64,000 nt of DNA, taken from positions 21,462,501-21,526,500 of the forward strand of contig CM065295.1 in the NCBI GenBank assembly GCA_032871835.1, given 5' to 3'. Under the pieces are notes generated by a model. The model was given only the letters and a program-made list of their open reading frames with translations, searched no databases and was not told where the DNA came from. The position numbers were made by a program, and so were the translations under genes. Shown here piece by piece: positions 32,888-45,456 of the stretch (position 1 is its first letter; every line of letters begins with the position of its first letter). Origin of the DNA: Dipteronia dyeriana. Lineage: Eukaryota > Streptophyta > Magnoliopsida > Sapindales > Sapindaceae.

Positions 32888-33489
32888 GGCCAGTTTGGTA
32901 TTGCAGTAACTTTTGTAATAATCACCGTTAGATGTGCTGAATGAATAATCAACTATGAAGTTAATCGGCAGATGTTTGGTTAATTGTATTTTTAAAACTA
33001 CTGTATAGCTCAAAAGTAGTATACATATGTTTGATAATTTTATTGTAAAAGTGCTAAAATTAGTTACAATTATTAAAATGTACATAGTTTATGACCCTAT
33101 TTCATTTTTTTCAGTAATTACATATATTAAATCAATATTTAAGTAGAATATTTAAATTAGAAAAAAAAATCCATAAGAACAAAAAAAAAAATTTAAAAGA
33201 TTTTATAAATCAAATAAATATTTAATTTTGAGATGGAATAAGGAATATAAATGATTTTAACTTGATTTCATAATGATAATAATGATATTTTAAAAGATTC
33301 ATTAAATGCTGAAATATATTATTCCATAATCACTTTTAAAAATAACCCCTCACATACTTTTCAAAATCACGGTCAAAACTTACTAGATTATCAATTAATC
33401 ACTTTTAAATGTTTTACCAAACATCATTTTATATCAAAATTATAAAATAATCTAATTTTAACTTTTCAAAAACAATATCAAATTGATCC
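32888..33489 (+). mobile_element. MITE family C, copy 1
   Basis: The ends GGCCAGTTTGGTATTG and CAATATCAAATTGATCC are inverted copies. The interior matches the reverse complement of 41612-42532, for example AAAGATTCATTAAATGCTG and GAGATGGAATAAGGAA. About 600 bp, AT-rich, no transposase. Target duplication not resolved (TTA on the right, TTAT on the left). Confidence 0.7.
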
Positions 33490-33688
33490 TTAGTTTAAAT
33501 AAATTATAATTTGTTAGGAGAAAAAAAAATAGTGTAAGAACTAAGAAGTTGTTAAATAAAAGAAGTTAATATACTTTTAAAAAAGAATTTATATCCTTAA
33601 CTTTATGAGATATTTTATGTCCATACCTAAATATTAGGAGGCATTTTAATTTAAGATTATCTATTTTTTATATATATGAGAACTTGTG

Positions 33689-34106
33689 GAGCATCTCCAA
33701 TGTAAAAATGACATATTAATAATCATTGATGGTAACAATGTCAAGAGACTTGTTCCCTATATGCTATAAAAATAGATTTAATTGACAATCAACTTAAAAT
33801 TTGGTATCTAATGTAATATTTTTCTAGTGACTAATCTATCTTTTTTTTTCATGTTTTATTTTTTATTTTATTTCTTTACCGAAAATAAATGAAAAACTAA
33901 TTTCAGTTTTAAATGTTTACTGAATCAATCAAAAAAATAATTGTACAACAGATCGTTTTAAAGTAGATAGCAATATTAACAATATCTAATTGCTTTAATA
34001 TTGAATATACACGATTACACCGGAGAAACAATTATTAATAAAATATATATTAATCCTAAGAAGCATCGCTTTTTTTTTTACAAGCAACCGTTATATAAAG
34101 ATGTTC
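33689..34106 (+). mobile_element. Tourist-like MITE related to the one at 1637
   Basis: Begins GAGCATCTCCAATGTAAA and ends AAAGATGTTC, an imperfect inverted copy. The left end matches the MITE at 1637. No clear TTA duplication remains, so it is probably old. Confidence 0.55.
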
Positions 34107-36660
34107 TAATTTCGGGGACCCTAGCCTAATGCTTCAGCCGGTTGTGAACGGTATTAGATTATTAGTAATTTATCCCCTAGCTAGTAGAAGAGAAAGTCAG
34201 AACAAGAAGAGATAAATGGCAACCAACGTTAATGAATCATCATCAAAATTAGACGAACATTTACGTAAAGACAATGCTGCGGCGAAAATAAAGCACCTTT
34301 ATATATATTTCATTCAAAACAAATCAATTTAGATGACTATAATATTCGTCATTCCATCTTTTTATTCAATAATATATTTTATTTAAATTTAATATTTAAA
34401 TATGATATTATGGGATAATACTATAATCCATTTATTTAAACTGTATTTAATTTAGATTAAAGTATTACACATCATTTATGTACTAGATTCGGATATCAAA
34501 CAAAGTAGTATTATTCTTTTCTATTTTCTCCATCTTTTTTTTTGTTTTATTAATAATAGTATATAATTATAATGTTTTTTCAAAATATTTTTTAATATTG
34601 TTCGTATAATAATATATAAACTAAACATGCATATCACCTCATAATAAAGATGGTAATACATTAGTACACCTCCCTTTCACGGTTATGGTGAGTGGTCTGA
34701 ATCCCATCATATAATGATGGAACTTGGACAGTTAAGTTGGGGTCAAATTATAAAAAATTTAAAATTGAAGGGCTTAAATCGTAAAATATATAATTTTATT
34801 TTTTTAATATTTTTCTTTTCTTTTGGTCAAGTGGGGTCCATGGCTCCGTTACCTTTACGAGGTTCGACCCCTGCCATCATATGTAGGGGGTTTCCTATTG
34901 ATTTATGAGAATAGTTATTATAACCGTACAAGTATTGTCTAACTTAACAATTCCAGCAATTCAATTGTAATATTTGTAATGCTTCAATATATATATATAT
35001 ATTAGTGGTCTTCTTATCGGTACGTACTGATATATTCAATTGTAATATTTGTAATGCTTCAATATATATATATATATATATATATTAGTGGTTTTCTTAT
35101 CGGTACGTACTGATATAACTTATATCAATGTGTTGTATATGGATCATTGATAATAAAAAAGTTTTGATAAACACGTACACTTTGAGTCAAAGTATGTAAA
35201 CCAATGATGTATGTTTTGAAAAATTAACTTTCGATGAGCAAGAGATAAAAAGACATTATCCATTAATAATTATACAATATGCTATATGTTACACTACTCT
35301 CTAGTCTCTACACACTACTTGACATTGGATCTCGAGACTCATATTTATCGATTATCACCACATTATCCTCCTCCATTCTATCCAACAAAGTTTGGCACTA
35401 ATTAAAATATTCACTTCTATATTGGCTTAATCTGAATTCTATATTTTTTCTTGTCTTTTTGTTTAAATATTTCTTTATTATTTTCTATCTTATTTATATA
35501 GTTGGTCAATTGGGGTTAGATGTAGGTGATAGGATTCATATGCTTTCAAGTGTGCCCATGAAATCATATTATATCCATTGTTGGTAAAAAATGTGAGATG
35601 TCTATCGATATTTTCACACATTTTTATGTATTAGAGTTTAGGTTTTGTTGTTAATATAAAATGTTGATACAAAATGTAAAATGTCTTGCGTTAATGTCTC
35701 AAACTCTTGTGTGCAAGTTTTGAAACCGAAATCTCATAATTAGAGACGCTGTGGTTGATTCCGATTTAACATCTATTTATTGAAAGTCGACAATTAATTT
35801 TTTTGAACTATTACAATAAATTCGAAATCACAACCTCATGTTAGCAATTAAATTAGCATCTACATATTGCAAGTTAGCATTTAGATAGTGTGAGAAGCAT
35901 ACCGCATATCATTGGATCAATATTTCCTTGCAAGTTTTTCTTTTCTTTTGAAATATTATAACAAATTATGGGTTTCGAGGAATCGAGGATGAGACACAAA
36001 TCGTACCTAGAAGAACTTCATGATATAGGCAAATATGATGCTATGAAGGGATCTAGAGGGGCTATATTCCCTCCAACCTCTTGAATAATTTCCTTTTAAA
36101 TCTTATATTTTGTTTAATTTTATTTTTTATTTACTTCCTATAAATTGAAAATTGTACCGGCTAAGCCCTCAAACTTAATTAAATTATAAATTCTAGCTTC
36201 CTTCTATATGTAAGTGAGATGGTTATAGCATAGGATTAACTTCGGCTGGTCACGAGCTAGCAATTAAATCAATTGGAAAACAATTGATGCGATGACGTGG
36301 TGGTGATCATGTGAATAATTAAATGGATCGTTAAAGGATCTGTGCAATGATAACCTTACAATAAAGCTTGAAGATGAAAATCCCACTAAATCCCTGCATA
36401 TAATAAGCCTACCATAAAAGCAGAGACTAGAGAGAGCGTTTGCTTCCATAAAAGGCAAGATAAAGCTACCTACATCCATTGGAAGAATCCTTGCTCGGTT
36501 TCCAAATCAGATACATTTTTTCAATAAATCCAAAAGCTGACCGGAGAGAGAATAGCACCAACTTGCTTCAAACTCAAACAAATGGATGATACCCTTTAAA
36601 GCCTATAACGTAATCTCTCATTCAAGAAAACCCCCCCACCCATATTAATATTCCAATTCA
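34107..36660. other. Intergenic region upstream of the ARM-repeat gene
   Basis: AT-rich. A short isolated frame ATGGCAACCAACGTTAATGA at 34216 runs about 38 codons and has no match I recognise; it could be the broken first exon of a lost gene. A tandem duplication lies at 34958-35118. The last 200 bases hold the promoter and 5' UTR of the ARM-repeat gene. Confidence 0.5.
34958..35118. repeat. Two-copy tandem repeat containing a GTACGTAC palindrome
   Basis: Two copies of ATTCAATTGTAATATTTGTA...TTATCGGTACGTACTGATAT, about 77 and 84 bp. They differ mainly in the length of an internal (AT)n run. Confidence 0.9.
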
Positions 36661-36689
36661 TTCTCTCACCAACACAAGTTTTTACTTTG

Positions 36690-37888
36690 ATGGAGGAGAT
36701 GTTGCTGTTGGATGGTCTTTTCAATGGTGATACACAAGTCCAGATTCAAGCTGCTTCTCAACTTTCTAAACTCAGCAGTAGACACAGACACAGGTTGGTT
36801 GAGAGAGGGATCATTTCTCCTTTGCTTTCCATGCTTCATTCTCAAGATTACCAAGCCGTTGAAGCTGCTCTCTTGTCTCTGCTCAGTCTTGCCTTTGGCA
36901 GTGAAAGGTTGGTTAGTCCACTGATCGCCAGTTTTGTTTCTTTTTTTCTTTCATGGAACATTGGCGGGCTGAATGGGCGTTCTTATCATCATTGATTTTG
37001 TTTCTTAACTGTGTATATTGTATATTACTATTAGAAGGGAAGTTTTGACAATGGTTTTTTTTTTTTTTGTGTGTGTGTGTGAGCTCATTTTACAGGAACA
37101 AGATTCGGATTGTGAAATCTGGGGTTGTACCTGTGCTGTTAGAGCTCCTTCAATGCCAGAATGAGGCTCTGATTGAACTTGCAGTAGCAGCCATGTTGAT
37201 TCTGTCTTCTTGCAAGGCAAACAAGCTAGTGATCGCGTCTTCCAGGGCAATTCAAGTCCTAGTTGAGATTCTCAGTGACAATGGTGATGATCATAATTGC
37301 AGTATTAGTATGCAAGCCAAGCTTGATGCAATTGCCACTCTCCATAATCTCTCAACTTGTCATCAGCTTATTCCATCGATTGTCTCTTCTGGCGCGACGT
37401 ACATGTTGCTTCAGCTAGTCCATTCTTCGGATAAATCATCAGAGCTGCCTGAGAAGGCAGTTTCATTGCTTGAAAACGTTGTTACGTTGTCAGAAAATGC
37501 CCTTCAAGAAGTAGCTGCTACAAGTGGTGCGATTCGGGCACTGGTTGAGGGGATCGAAGAGGGCTCTCCGCTGTGCAAAGAGCATGCAGTGGCGATCCTC
37601 CTACTCGTATGTCAAAACAGGAGAGACAAACACAGAGTTCTGATTCTAAGGGAAGGTGCAATGCCTGGGCTGCTTCAGTTGAGTGTGGATGGAACATGGA
37701 GGGCTCAAAATATGGCTAGAGAATTGTTGTTGCTTCTGAGAGATTGCTCAAATTATGGTTCCACAAGTAAACAATCGAAGAACGAGCTGGTAGAGCAGAT
37801 CATGGAAGAAATTGACGCAGAAGGAGAGAGAGTTTCCGGTACCACCCTGCGACTAGTTGAGGAGATGATTGCAAAGCTCAGTACATGA
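36690..37888 (+). CDS. ARM-repeat protein (U-box-less PUB-like)
   Basis: Two exons, 36690-36907 and 37096-37888, with intron 36908-37095 (GT...ACAG). They join as SER-NKIRI and give 336 residues. The start MEEMLLLDGLF is the first ATG, and the next in-frame codon upstream is not ATG. Armadillo repeats cover almost the whole protein, for example LVERGIISPLLSMLHSQDYQ (33-55), VKSGVVPVLLELLQCQNEAL (about 78-97), TSGAIRALVEGIEEGSPLCK and LREGAMPGLLQLSVDGTWRA. No U-box precedes them, as in Arabidopsis At3g01400-like proteins. ARM repeats bind other proteins. The substrate or partner is unknown, and a role beside E3 ligases is inference. The intron ends in a (GT)n tract. Confidence 0.9.
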
Positions 37889-38772
37889 TATACATATATA
37901 GCATGTGTTATCGAGTTTTGAGATCATTCTGAGGCCTTCTGTAGTTCTATTGCATTATTTGCATGACAAATTTGTCCAAGGAATTTGAGCTTGAGTTGCT
38001 CTAGCTGAAGTTTGAATTTCGAACAAAAGCATATTGGGTCAGAAATATAGCAGTAATGAATACCTTTTTCAAGGAGGCAAAAGAATTAATGATAAATTTG
38101 TCTTTATTCTTCTGTCATTTACATGCCACACTGAAATTCCAACGATTAGGTTAAGTGATCAGTGATCACCCCAATATTTTCTATACTCGATCATAAGGAA
38201 TTGAGAATGTTGCCAAGATAAAATATATATATTGTATGTTTGGCTCTCTGTCGATACTGGCACACTAATCTATAGAAATGCAGCCTTGTCTACTGTACAT
38301 AATATTTTTATGATCAGAAATCCACTTCGGTAGTGCCAACCACCAGCCAAAACGACCATATTTAAGCTCTTATCTTCTATCGCCGCCTGACGCATGCCTC
38401 ATGGCACAAAAAACAGCAAACATTTATATGCAGGCAATGAACTTGATAAACAAACAAAAATATGGCAGGGTAGTAATCATAAAACACAGTATTAGCCAAA
38501 AACCTGTTGAAACCAACGTTAACAAATTTGTGAAGAAACCAACAGATGAAAAGGGATGGGGTCATGCTTCTTTCATCCTTGAATGAACCTGCTAAAATTG
38601 GGTAATTCCTTCCCCATCCGTTTAAAAAGAACATATACGTAATCATGTTCTCCTTAAGAAATACGAGGTTTGGAGCATTATTTTATCAAAACTATTCTGT
38701 CTGCTTACTTAAGATGAGGATTCACTCACACCCACCCACAAGCAAACAGTTACGCGTGGTACAGGGCATATT
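37889..38772. other. Convergent 3' regions of the ARM and sucrase/ferredoxin-like genes
   Basis: The two genes end tail to tail here, 884 bp apart. The sequence fits two 3' UTRs. No other gene is seen. Short frames in this interval (for example 38377-38646) have no recognisable content. Confidence 0.6.
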
Positions 38773-41104
38773 TCAACCTGACCTCCTATAAACACTATAG
38801 GCTACGGCAACAGTGGCCACTGCTCCAATCACAGCAACACCTGTAAGGACATTCCTTTGCTCCAATGATGCTATCCAGCTTGACAATCCACACGTCCCCT
38901 TGGGTTCTTTCAGTTTCTTTTCTGCAGTTGCATCTGAACTTCCATCCTGGCAGCATGAAACGCCATTTGCACCCTGGCAACATCCGCCAACAATTTCCTT
39001 GTTGACTTGACCATTGCTCTCTTCATGTTTCTTTCTTTTCTTCTCCTTCTTCCCATTTGGAAGCTTCTCTGCATCCCCTTTTGCACCTTCTTCAGGAGCT
39101 GCCCCCATTTGGCCTCTGCAGATGGTTATTGTTAATTTTATGACAAGTCAATGATATAAAAATAGTAAAATACTACCAACTTGCACAGAAAATACAGAAA
39201 CACATTGCAAATTACAGTTGAATACGTGGACGCAAATATCAATCCTTCAAGTTCACCACATGCAAATCAACAAAATAGTATATCAAGAGTGAAGACTACA
39301 AGGCCTAACATAGTACCGAATTTCTATGTTGTGGAGACAAGAGTAAAGCATCATTTCCCATTAAAATGTTGAGCAGGTTGAGTGGGGATACATATGCTAC
39401 AAACCATTGCAATTTCTTTTAAATAATAACCATAAAAAAAGGGGAAAAAAAAAAGTCCCAGAGAGTAAAGAATGATTGATTATAAGGAAGAAACTTATAT
39501 AAACAAACACATTACCTTAACGATCAATGCCAAGAAACAAGAATAGAGACATCAGAAACAAGAGAACAAGATAAACAGCAAAATACACAAAGGTAAAAAT
39601 AGATAGACTTCCATCTGTCTAGCATCTTAACAGATATATTCTTTAGAACTGAACGACACAAATAGTAAGATAACAGAATCTGAGATTCTGAATCCTTCCT
39701 TACATGCTATATTAACCAATTCAATTTATTCAACTTTTAAACCAACAAAATTAGATAATGTCCACTTGGAAAACCAAAAGGGCTTTAATTGTGCAAGTGT
39801 GTAACAAAATTTAAAAGCAGCACCTCATTCTGGTACTAAATTACAGATGTAAAAGTATCACCAACATCGAGAAAAATAAAAGGAATTTCATATAAACAGA
39901 CAAGGCATAGCACAAACCTCCAAAGGCGTTCTATTATCTCTCCCTTTGCAATATGCTGGTCGAGCAATGCAGGCACATCGCTAGGAGTAACATAACCATA
40001 CCTGCATTCAAGCACCAAGAGAAATTCAATAATTGAAACAACCCAGACGATATTGATTTTCCGACTATTATATATTAATAACAGGGAGGGACTGAATACA
40101 AACATCATACCAGTGGCCCATAGTTTTTCCTTCGGAATCAGGACTGTAGATGATCAAATTACCGGCATACTTATGTCCCCCGACATGAGAACATGGGCTG
40201 ACAAAGATCTGATCCTTCAGTCCTCGAGACTCAATCTCCTCATTGAGCTTGTCCATGAGAACTGGACCGCAGACACCGCATCTCTTATCCCGACTACCAT
40301 GAGCGCAAACAAACACATGAGAACCAGTCAACACCTCCTGAACTCCAGAAGCCCATGGTTTTCCATTCACAAGCACATCATCAACAAATCCATCTACATC
40401 TGAGTCCTTCAAACCTCTTCAATTTCAGAAAGAAAAAAAAAAATCAAACAATTACAACTATCCTATAATTTCCCGAACAAAAACACAAGTCATATATCAA
40501 TATCAAAATAAGCAATTTAATGAACCAAACCAAAAAAACAAGAGAGACAGCTGGAAACTGACTTGTATTTGATCATTTCAGGGAAAATCAACACATCTCC
40601 ATCAGTCCCATCGCCTCCACCACATATCGTCATTTTCGTCTAAGAAACCACAGCAGTTAATGAAATAGTCGCAACATTAATTAAAAAATTAGAAAACAGA
40701 AAGGAAATCACATGTTGTAAAAAAAAAAAAGGTACCTTGACAGTGATGTCGTTTTTGCGGTTTTTGAGAGCGGAGGATAGGAGTTTGGGGAGGAGATCGG
40801 TTTCGGAGTCCTCGACACGTGGGAGCCAATCATCGGGACCTTTGAAAGAGAGGAACACGTGGCGGTCGTAGGGATCGACGGTTCCAGCGAGATTGGTCTT
40901 GTACATCTCATCTCGCTTGAACCCAAACTTGTCGTCGTCTTGGACGGAGATGTTCGTCGTCTTCGACATGTTTGCTACTGGGGTTCGAGAGTGACGAGGA
41001 GGAAGAGAGAATGAGAGAGACTTTGTTGATGGACGAGAGTGAGTAGCTGATGATATCAGAACACGAGCCTGAAAGAAGCGGGTGGTAGGGTGCGCAATGC
41101 GCAT
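38773..41104 (-). CDS. Sucrase/ferredoxin-like (AIM32-type) protein
   Basis: Five exons on minus: 40736-41104, 40563-40639, 40111-40416, 39918-40001 and 38773-39115, all GT-AG and in phase, giving 392 residues. Thioredoxin-like ferredoxin motifs are CAHGSRDKRCGVCGP (Cys186, Cys195, Cys198) and SPCSHVGGHKYAGN (Cys224, His230). These are the positions expected to hold a [2Fe-2S] cluster in this family. A Lys-rich stretch, a Cys-rich stretch (GGCCQGANGVSCCQDG) and a C-terminal membrane segment (TGVAVIGAVATVAVAYSVY) follow. The first 45 residues are Arg/Ser-rich with few acids and could be an organelle targeting peptide. A second Met (46, MSKTTNISVQDDD) is an alternative start. Family members are linked to mitochondria, and the plant role is unclear. 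Confidence 0.92.
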
Positions 41105-41611
41105 TAGTTGATGGTTTTTGGACGGTGAGGATCGTGCCTGCGTGAGATTATTAAAAACGCGGAGGGTGGGTGGGTGGTGGGTACGCGCTTTATGAAGAGT
41201 GACGCCGTGACGGCAGAAACGGTTTTGGTGTGGAGAATTTGAGTTGTGATTTTGGGTAACGTTTCTCCGAACAGGGCAAGACTCTTTTTTAATTGGGCGT
41301 TTGTGTTAACGCTTCTCTGCTGTAGAGCCGTAGAGGTTGACCTCTTTTTTACCTTTTTTTTATTATTATTATTTATTTTAAATATATAACTTTCTTCCTT
41401 TCTTACTTTATTTTTAAAGAAATAGTTTTTTCCTTTATAATTATTTAGTCATATTTGTTGTTTTGTTTTTTAAGTTTTTATGTTTATTTGATTTTACAAG
41501 GTTAAAGAAGAAAAAAATACATTTGATAGTATTTGAGTTGGACTATGGAAATGGTATAATTTGAAAAATCAAGTTTAGTTTGGTCATTTTTATAAAAATC
41601 ACAATTCATAT

Positions 41612-42532
41612 AGATAAGTTTAGTGTTACTTTTAAAAAGTTAAAATCAGTTTATTTAAAAGTTTAATAAAATTTTATATTTGATAAAACCTCTAAAAGTG
41701 ATTTTATCTTATTTTGATATGTAAGTATAGTTATTTTTTAAAAGTGAACGTGGAATAATCTTTTATAGTATTTATTGAATCTTTTAAAATATCATTGTCA
41801 TCCTTATGAATTTAAGTTAAAATCGTTTATGTACCTTATTTCATCTCAAAATTAAATATTCTACTTAAATATTGATTCGATTTATAAAATCTTTTATATT
41901 TAAATATTGATTTAATATATATATAATGAAAAAAAAAATGAAGCAAAGTTCTAAAATCATATATATATTAATGTCCATTTGAAAGAGCTTGTATGCTGGC
42001 TAAAAGAGTTTTTTTAGATAAAAAACTTTTTCTAATTTTTTCGTATCGTTTGGTTGTCATTCAGTAGAGTTTTTGGGTGATTAAAAAGGTTGTTTTACGT
42101 CAACTTGAAGAAGCTCAAATTTAAAGTTTTTCCAAGTACATCTTTTAGAGTTTTTTTAATAACACTAAAATCTCCTATATAACCCTATAATTTAATATTT
42201 GCTAAAGTATTTTGATAATTCTATCATTAAAAAAACCCTTTTTTTATTAATAACTAAACCACCAATGACTATCATTTTAAAGCTCTAACTCTAAAAGATC
42301 TAATTCTAAAACATCTACTGCAAAAATATATACAAGAGAAGTTCTTTCAAATGTACTCTTATCATTATAAATAATATCAGTACTTTTACAAAAAAATTGT
42401 CAAACTTATGTTTACTGCTTTTGACATTTAATGTAGTTTTAAAAATAAAATTAATTAACATTACAGGTGATTATTCTTTTAACACGATTAACAATGAGTA
42501 TTATAAAAGTTACACTAATATCAAACTGACCC
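41612..42532 (-). mobile_element. MITE family C, copy 2, with a nested MITE
   Basis: This matches 32888-33489 in reverse orientation over most of its length (for example AATCTTTTAAAATATCATTGTC and CTCAAAATTAAATATTCTAC) and ends AATATCAAACTGACCC. It is longer because 41976-42353 is a separate insertion. Confidence 0.65.
41976..42353. mobile_element. Small inverted-repeat element nested in MITE C copy 2
   Basis: The ends CATTTGAAAGAGCTTGTATG and AAGTTCTTTCAAATG are inverted copies. The sequence is absent from copy 1 of the host MITE. No ORF and no clear target duplication. Confidence 0.6.
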
Positions 42533-43352
42533 GATTTTTTTTTTATAAAAAAAATAGCACTATTTTTTTTCATTTTTTTGTATTTAAAAATTATAATACG
42601 TTTGCCAATTTTATTATATGATATATAAGGATAATATAAAAGAATAGGTTAAACTCTTATTAATTATCATGACTTCAAATTCAAATCTGCATAACTTCTT
42701 CATTTAGCCCACATGGGCACTTAATTGGGCTGAACTCATGCCCAAAACCGAACAATGTAACAGTGTTTTTTTTTTCTAAAGTATTCCAAGTTATAATAAT
42801 AAGATTGTCTGGACATGTGAGATACGACAGTATATATATGGTTCAGAATTATTCTCATAAATCGGGAGAAAACCCCCACACATGCTTATAAAATGTGTAT
42901 TGTGGGACTCAAACCCCTCATCACCACCGTCGGAGTGAAGTGAACTATTGTTGGGGAAGAAAATGAGCATTCAGTGCTAACTATTCGTAGGTCCCTCTAG
43001 GCCTAGGTCTGAATGGATTGATCCTTTTTATGTTAGCGTGGTAAATGTAATTATTGACTTCTGATTGGTTGAATCTATGTCTCGTTTTATGTCAAAGTGA
43101 AAAAGTCCTCTTCAACGATGAAAATGAGGGTTTATATAGGTTTTGATTCTGATACAAAGGGTATCGTGTCAGCTTGTGACTATTTGAGTACGACAGATGT
43201 CATTATCTATATGACAGGTGTCCACCCATCTACAGTACTACCGAAATGTTCTCGATGGGTCATGACAGGTGTCATTGTCCGAGCGACAGGTGTCAACCTG
43301 CTCAGTCTACCATCGAATTCATATCGGTAGGTAATATCCTTCGAGATTAATT
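42533..43352. other. Intergenic, possible LTR fragment
   Basis: A 77-codon frame (43097-43330) has no domain. GACAGGTGTC occurs three times (43214-43298), and GAGGGTTTATATAGG near 43127 is reminiscent of an LTR promoter region, but no second LTR or internal domain is seen. Confidence 0.4.
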
Positions 43353-43353
43353 A

Positions 43354-44112
43354 TACAAACCTCCCTTGAGTTTAGGTTTAATTATAGTTAGATGGATCTT
43401 TTACTCGAAATTACACAAACCTCCACTGCCATAAGTTGACTTATGGTAAACTTAATCATTGACTAAACTTTTAAGATTAAATGACTTGAAAACCCTTGTT
43501 TGTATTATTTTATTATCTAAAATAAATAATTAACCAAGTATTATCAAATATATAATAAAAAATTAATTTTTTAATAAAAAATGATGAAGGTAATGTTGTT
43601 ATTTTTTCGATATTTATCGCTCATTTTTCATAAAAATCCTTTATTGACTTTTTTAAAATTGGGTGATGAATTTCGAGAGAAAAAAAAAACTGAACTGTGA
43701 ATGGTTTTTTTTTCTTTTGTTTAAAATGGGTGTTGAACCTAGAAAAAAAAATGGCTCAGAAGATGATGATTTTCTATTTAATTAAAAATGGGTGGTGATA
43801 GATGTCGATAAAAAAGAAAAGTTCACTGTTTTTATTTCTTCTCTGAAAACGGGTGATAAATATAAATAAAATAACAACATTATCCTCATAATTTTTTTAA
43901 AATAAATAAATTTTATTACATAATAGATAATATTTGTTTAATTATTTATTTTAGGTAATAAAATCTACAAATAAGGGTATTAAAGTCAATTAACCCTAAA
44001 AGTTTAGTCAACAATTAAGTTTAACAGAAATCAACATATGATTGAAAATGTTTGTGTAATTTCAAGCAAAAGGTCCATATAACTATAATTAAACCTAAAC
44101 TCAGAAGATATT
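43354..44112. mobile_element. MULE-like non-autonomous element with long inverted repeats
   Basis: The left arm (ACAAACCTCCCTTGAGTTTA, 43354 onward) and the right arm (reverse complement near 44085-44112) match over about 230 bp, including GAGTTTAGGTTTAATTATAG and AACTTAAT...TTGACTAAACTTTTA. Such long arms are typical of Mutator-like elements. The 9-bp target duplication is not visible. The interior has AAATGGGTG-type repeats and no transposase. Confidence 0.7.
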
Positions 44113-45456
44113 GATAGAATTAGTCCTATCCGATATTGTACATTCTAAGTTTACAATTATATCCAACAACTACCATCTCGACCAAGAGATGGTAACAAAT
44201 ATAATAGTTAATTAGATATTTTAGAATCTAAGTTATCATTTTATTTTGTCAAAAAATAATATATAAACTACTATATAAAAGAAAAAGATTGGACACAACA
44301 TTAATAAAAATAAAAATTATATAATAAGCCCGTCGACAAAAAATATAATAAGTAAAAAGAATAATATTATTTTCAAGCATAGGTTGATCCCTAAATTTGG
44401 TACCGTGGTCGATAGCGCACTGAGTCTGTCTTTTCCACTTACATTGGAGGCTTGGAGCAAAAGCAAGAAGACACTTCGTACACGCGAGTGTTACTGTTGA
44501 GACCGTAGAGCCTCACGCAAAGATCCTACATAACCCATCTCGATTCCGAGCGCGTGAACCTTACACCCCAAAAATGAAATTGTGCAACTTTGAAAAATAA
44601 TAGGAAGAAATTGAATTAAATAAGTTAGATGAAGCCTAAAATTTAAATGGACCTTAGTCTTACTTGTCTCTAACCAACAGTCACACCCCACCGGGATTAT
44701 GATTTCGGTCAAGTCCTATTAAATTGAAATTATAATACGTTAATTTGAACATCATATATTACTAGATTGAATAAAAACTTTAAATATCTAACTATATTTA
44801 AAGGTGGTCAAATATTTTTTTATTATAAGAATAATATTACGCTCCTCAATTTATATTTTTATTTATATATCAAATCACGATAGATGTTATGTTTACCGGT
44901 TGATATATTACAAATGAAATAATATTGTAATACATGAAAATTAAATACATATTGAGCATTACTTGTGTTGTAATTATATCCTATTGATAAAATTTGAAAA
45001 ATAAAATGACGTTGGTCCTCACATTTATATTATTGAGATTGTGAGTTCGAGTCGTGTTTCATTCTTTAAATCCTAAATTAAGTATAATAGTTTAAAAATA
45101 AAACTTAATATATATTTTATAAATACTTGTATAGGAATACACATATAGTGTTTGATTTTGACATATCGGGTAAACCTCTAACCGGTTCGGTTTTAGTTTT
45201 TTTTTTTTTTTTTTTATTGTTATTAAAGAGGAAGGAGCGAGTGCACATGAGTTATGTGAATGGGCGCGAGTAGGAAAGGCAATTCCCATGTCGATTGCTG
45301 ACGTGAGCTCTTACGAATAAACAATAACACTGGTGGGCCCCTACAAATGTATTTGAATTACAGATCGGAAGAGAAACGAAAGGAAAAAGATGGTACAGTA
45401 TCACACCTTCTAACTTTTAATTTTATACAACATAAATAATTTAGTAAAGAAAACAT
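44113..45456. other. Intergenic, no supported gene
   Basis: A minus frame at 44491-44712 (73 codons) has no recognisable domain. A T-run (about 22) lies near 45199. TGTGAGTTCGAGTCGTG near 45040 resembles a pol III B box but no partner A box or tRNA body is present. Confidence 0.45.

Noticed and set aside
34216..34330. First exon of a gene (MATNVNESSSKLDEHL)
   Set aside because: No continuing exon or recognisable family downstream; runs into AT-rich sequence.
34810..34900. Possible SINE or tRNA-like sequence (GAGGTTCGACCCCTGCC)
   Set aside because: Only a B-box-like string; no A box at the right distance, no tRNA fold, no poly-A tail or target duplication.
36912..37080. Reading through the ARM gene intron as coding
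   Set aside because: The open frame ends at 36995, and the GT/ACAG join restores the ARM-repeat sequence exactly.
43097..43330. Solo LTR
   Set aside because: TATA-like text and GACAGGTGTC repeats are suggestive, but I could not find TG...CA borders or a target duplication.
44491..44712. 73-codon minus frame as a possible small gene
   Set aside because: No domain, no splice context, no homologue recognised; surrounded by transposon-like sequence.
45030..45060. B-box-like GAGTTCGAGTCGTG
   Set aside because: Single motif without the rest of a tRNA or SINE.
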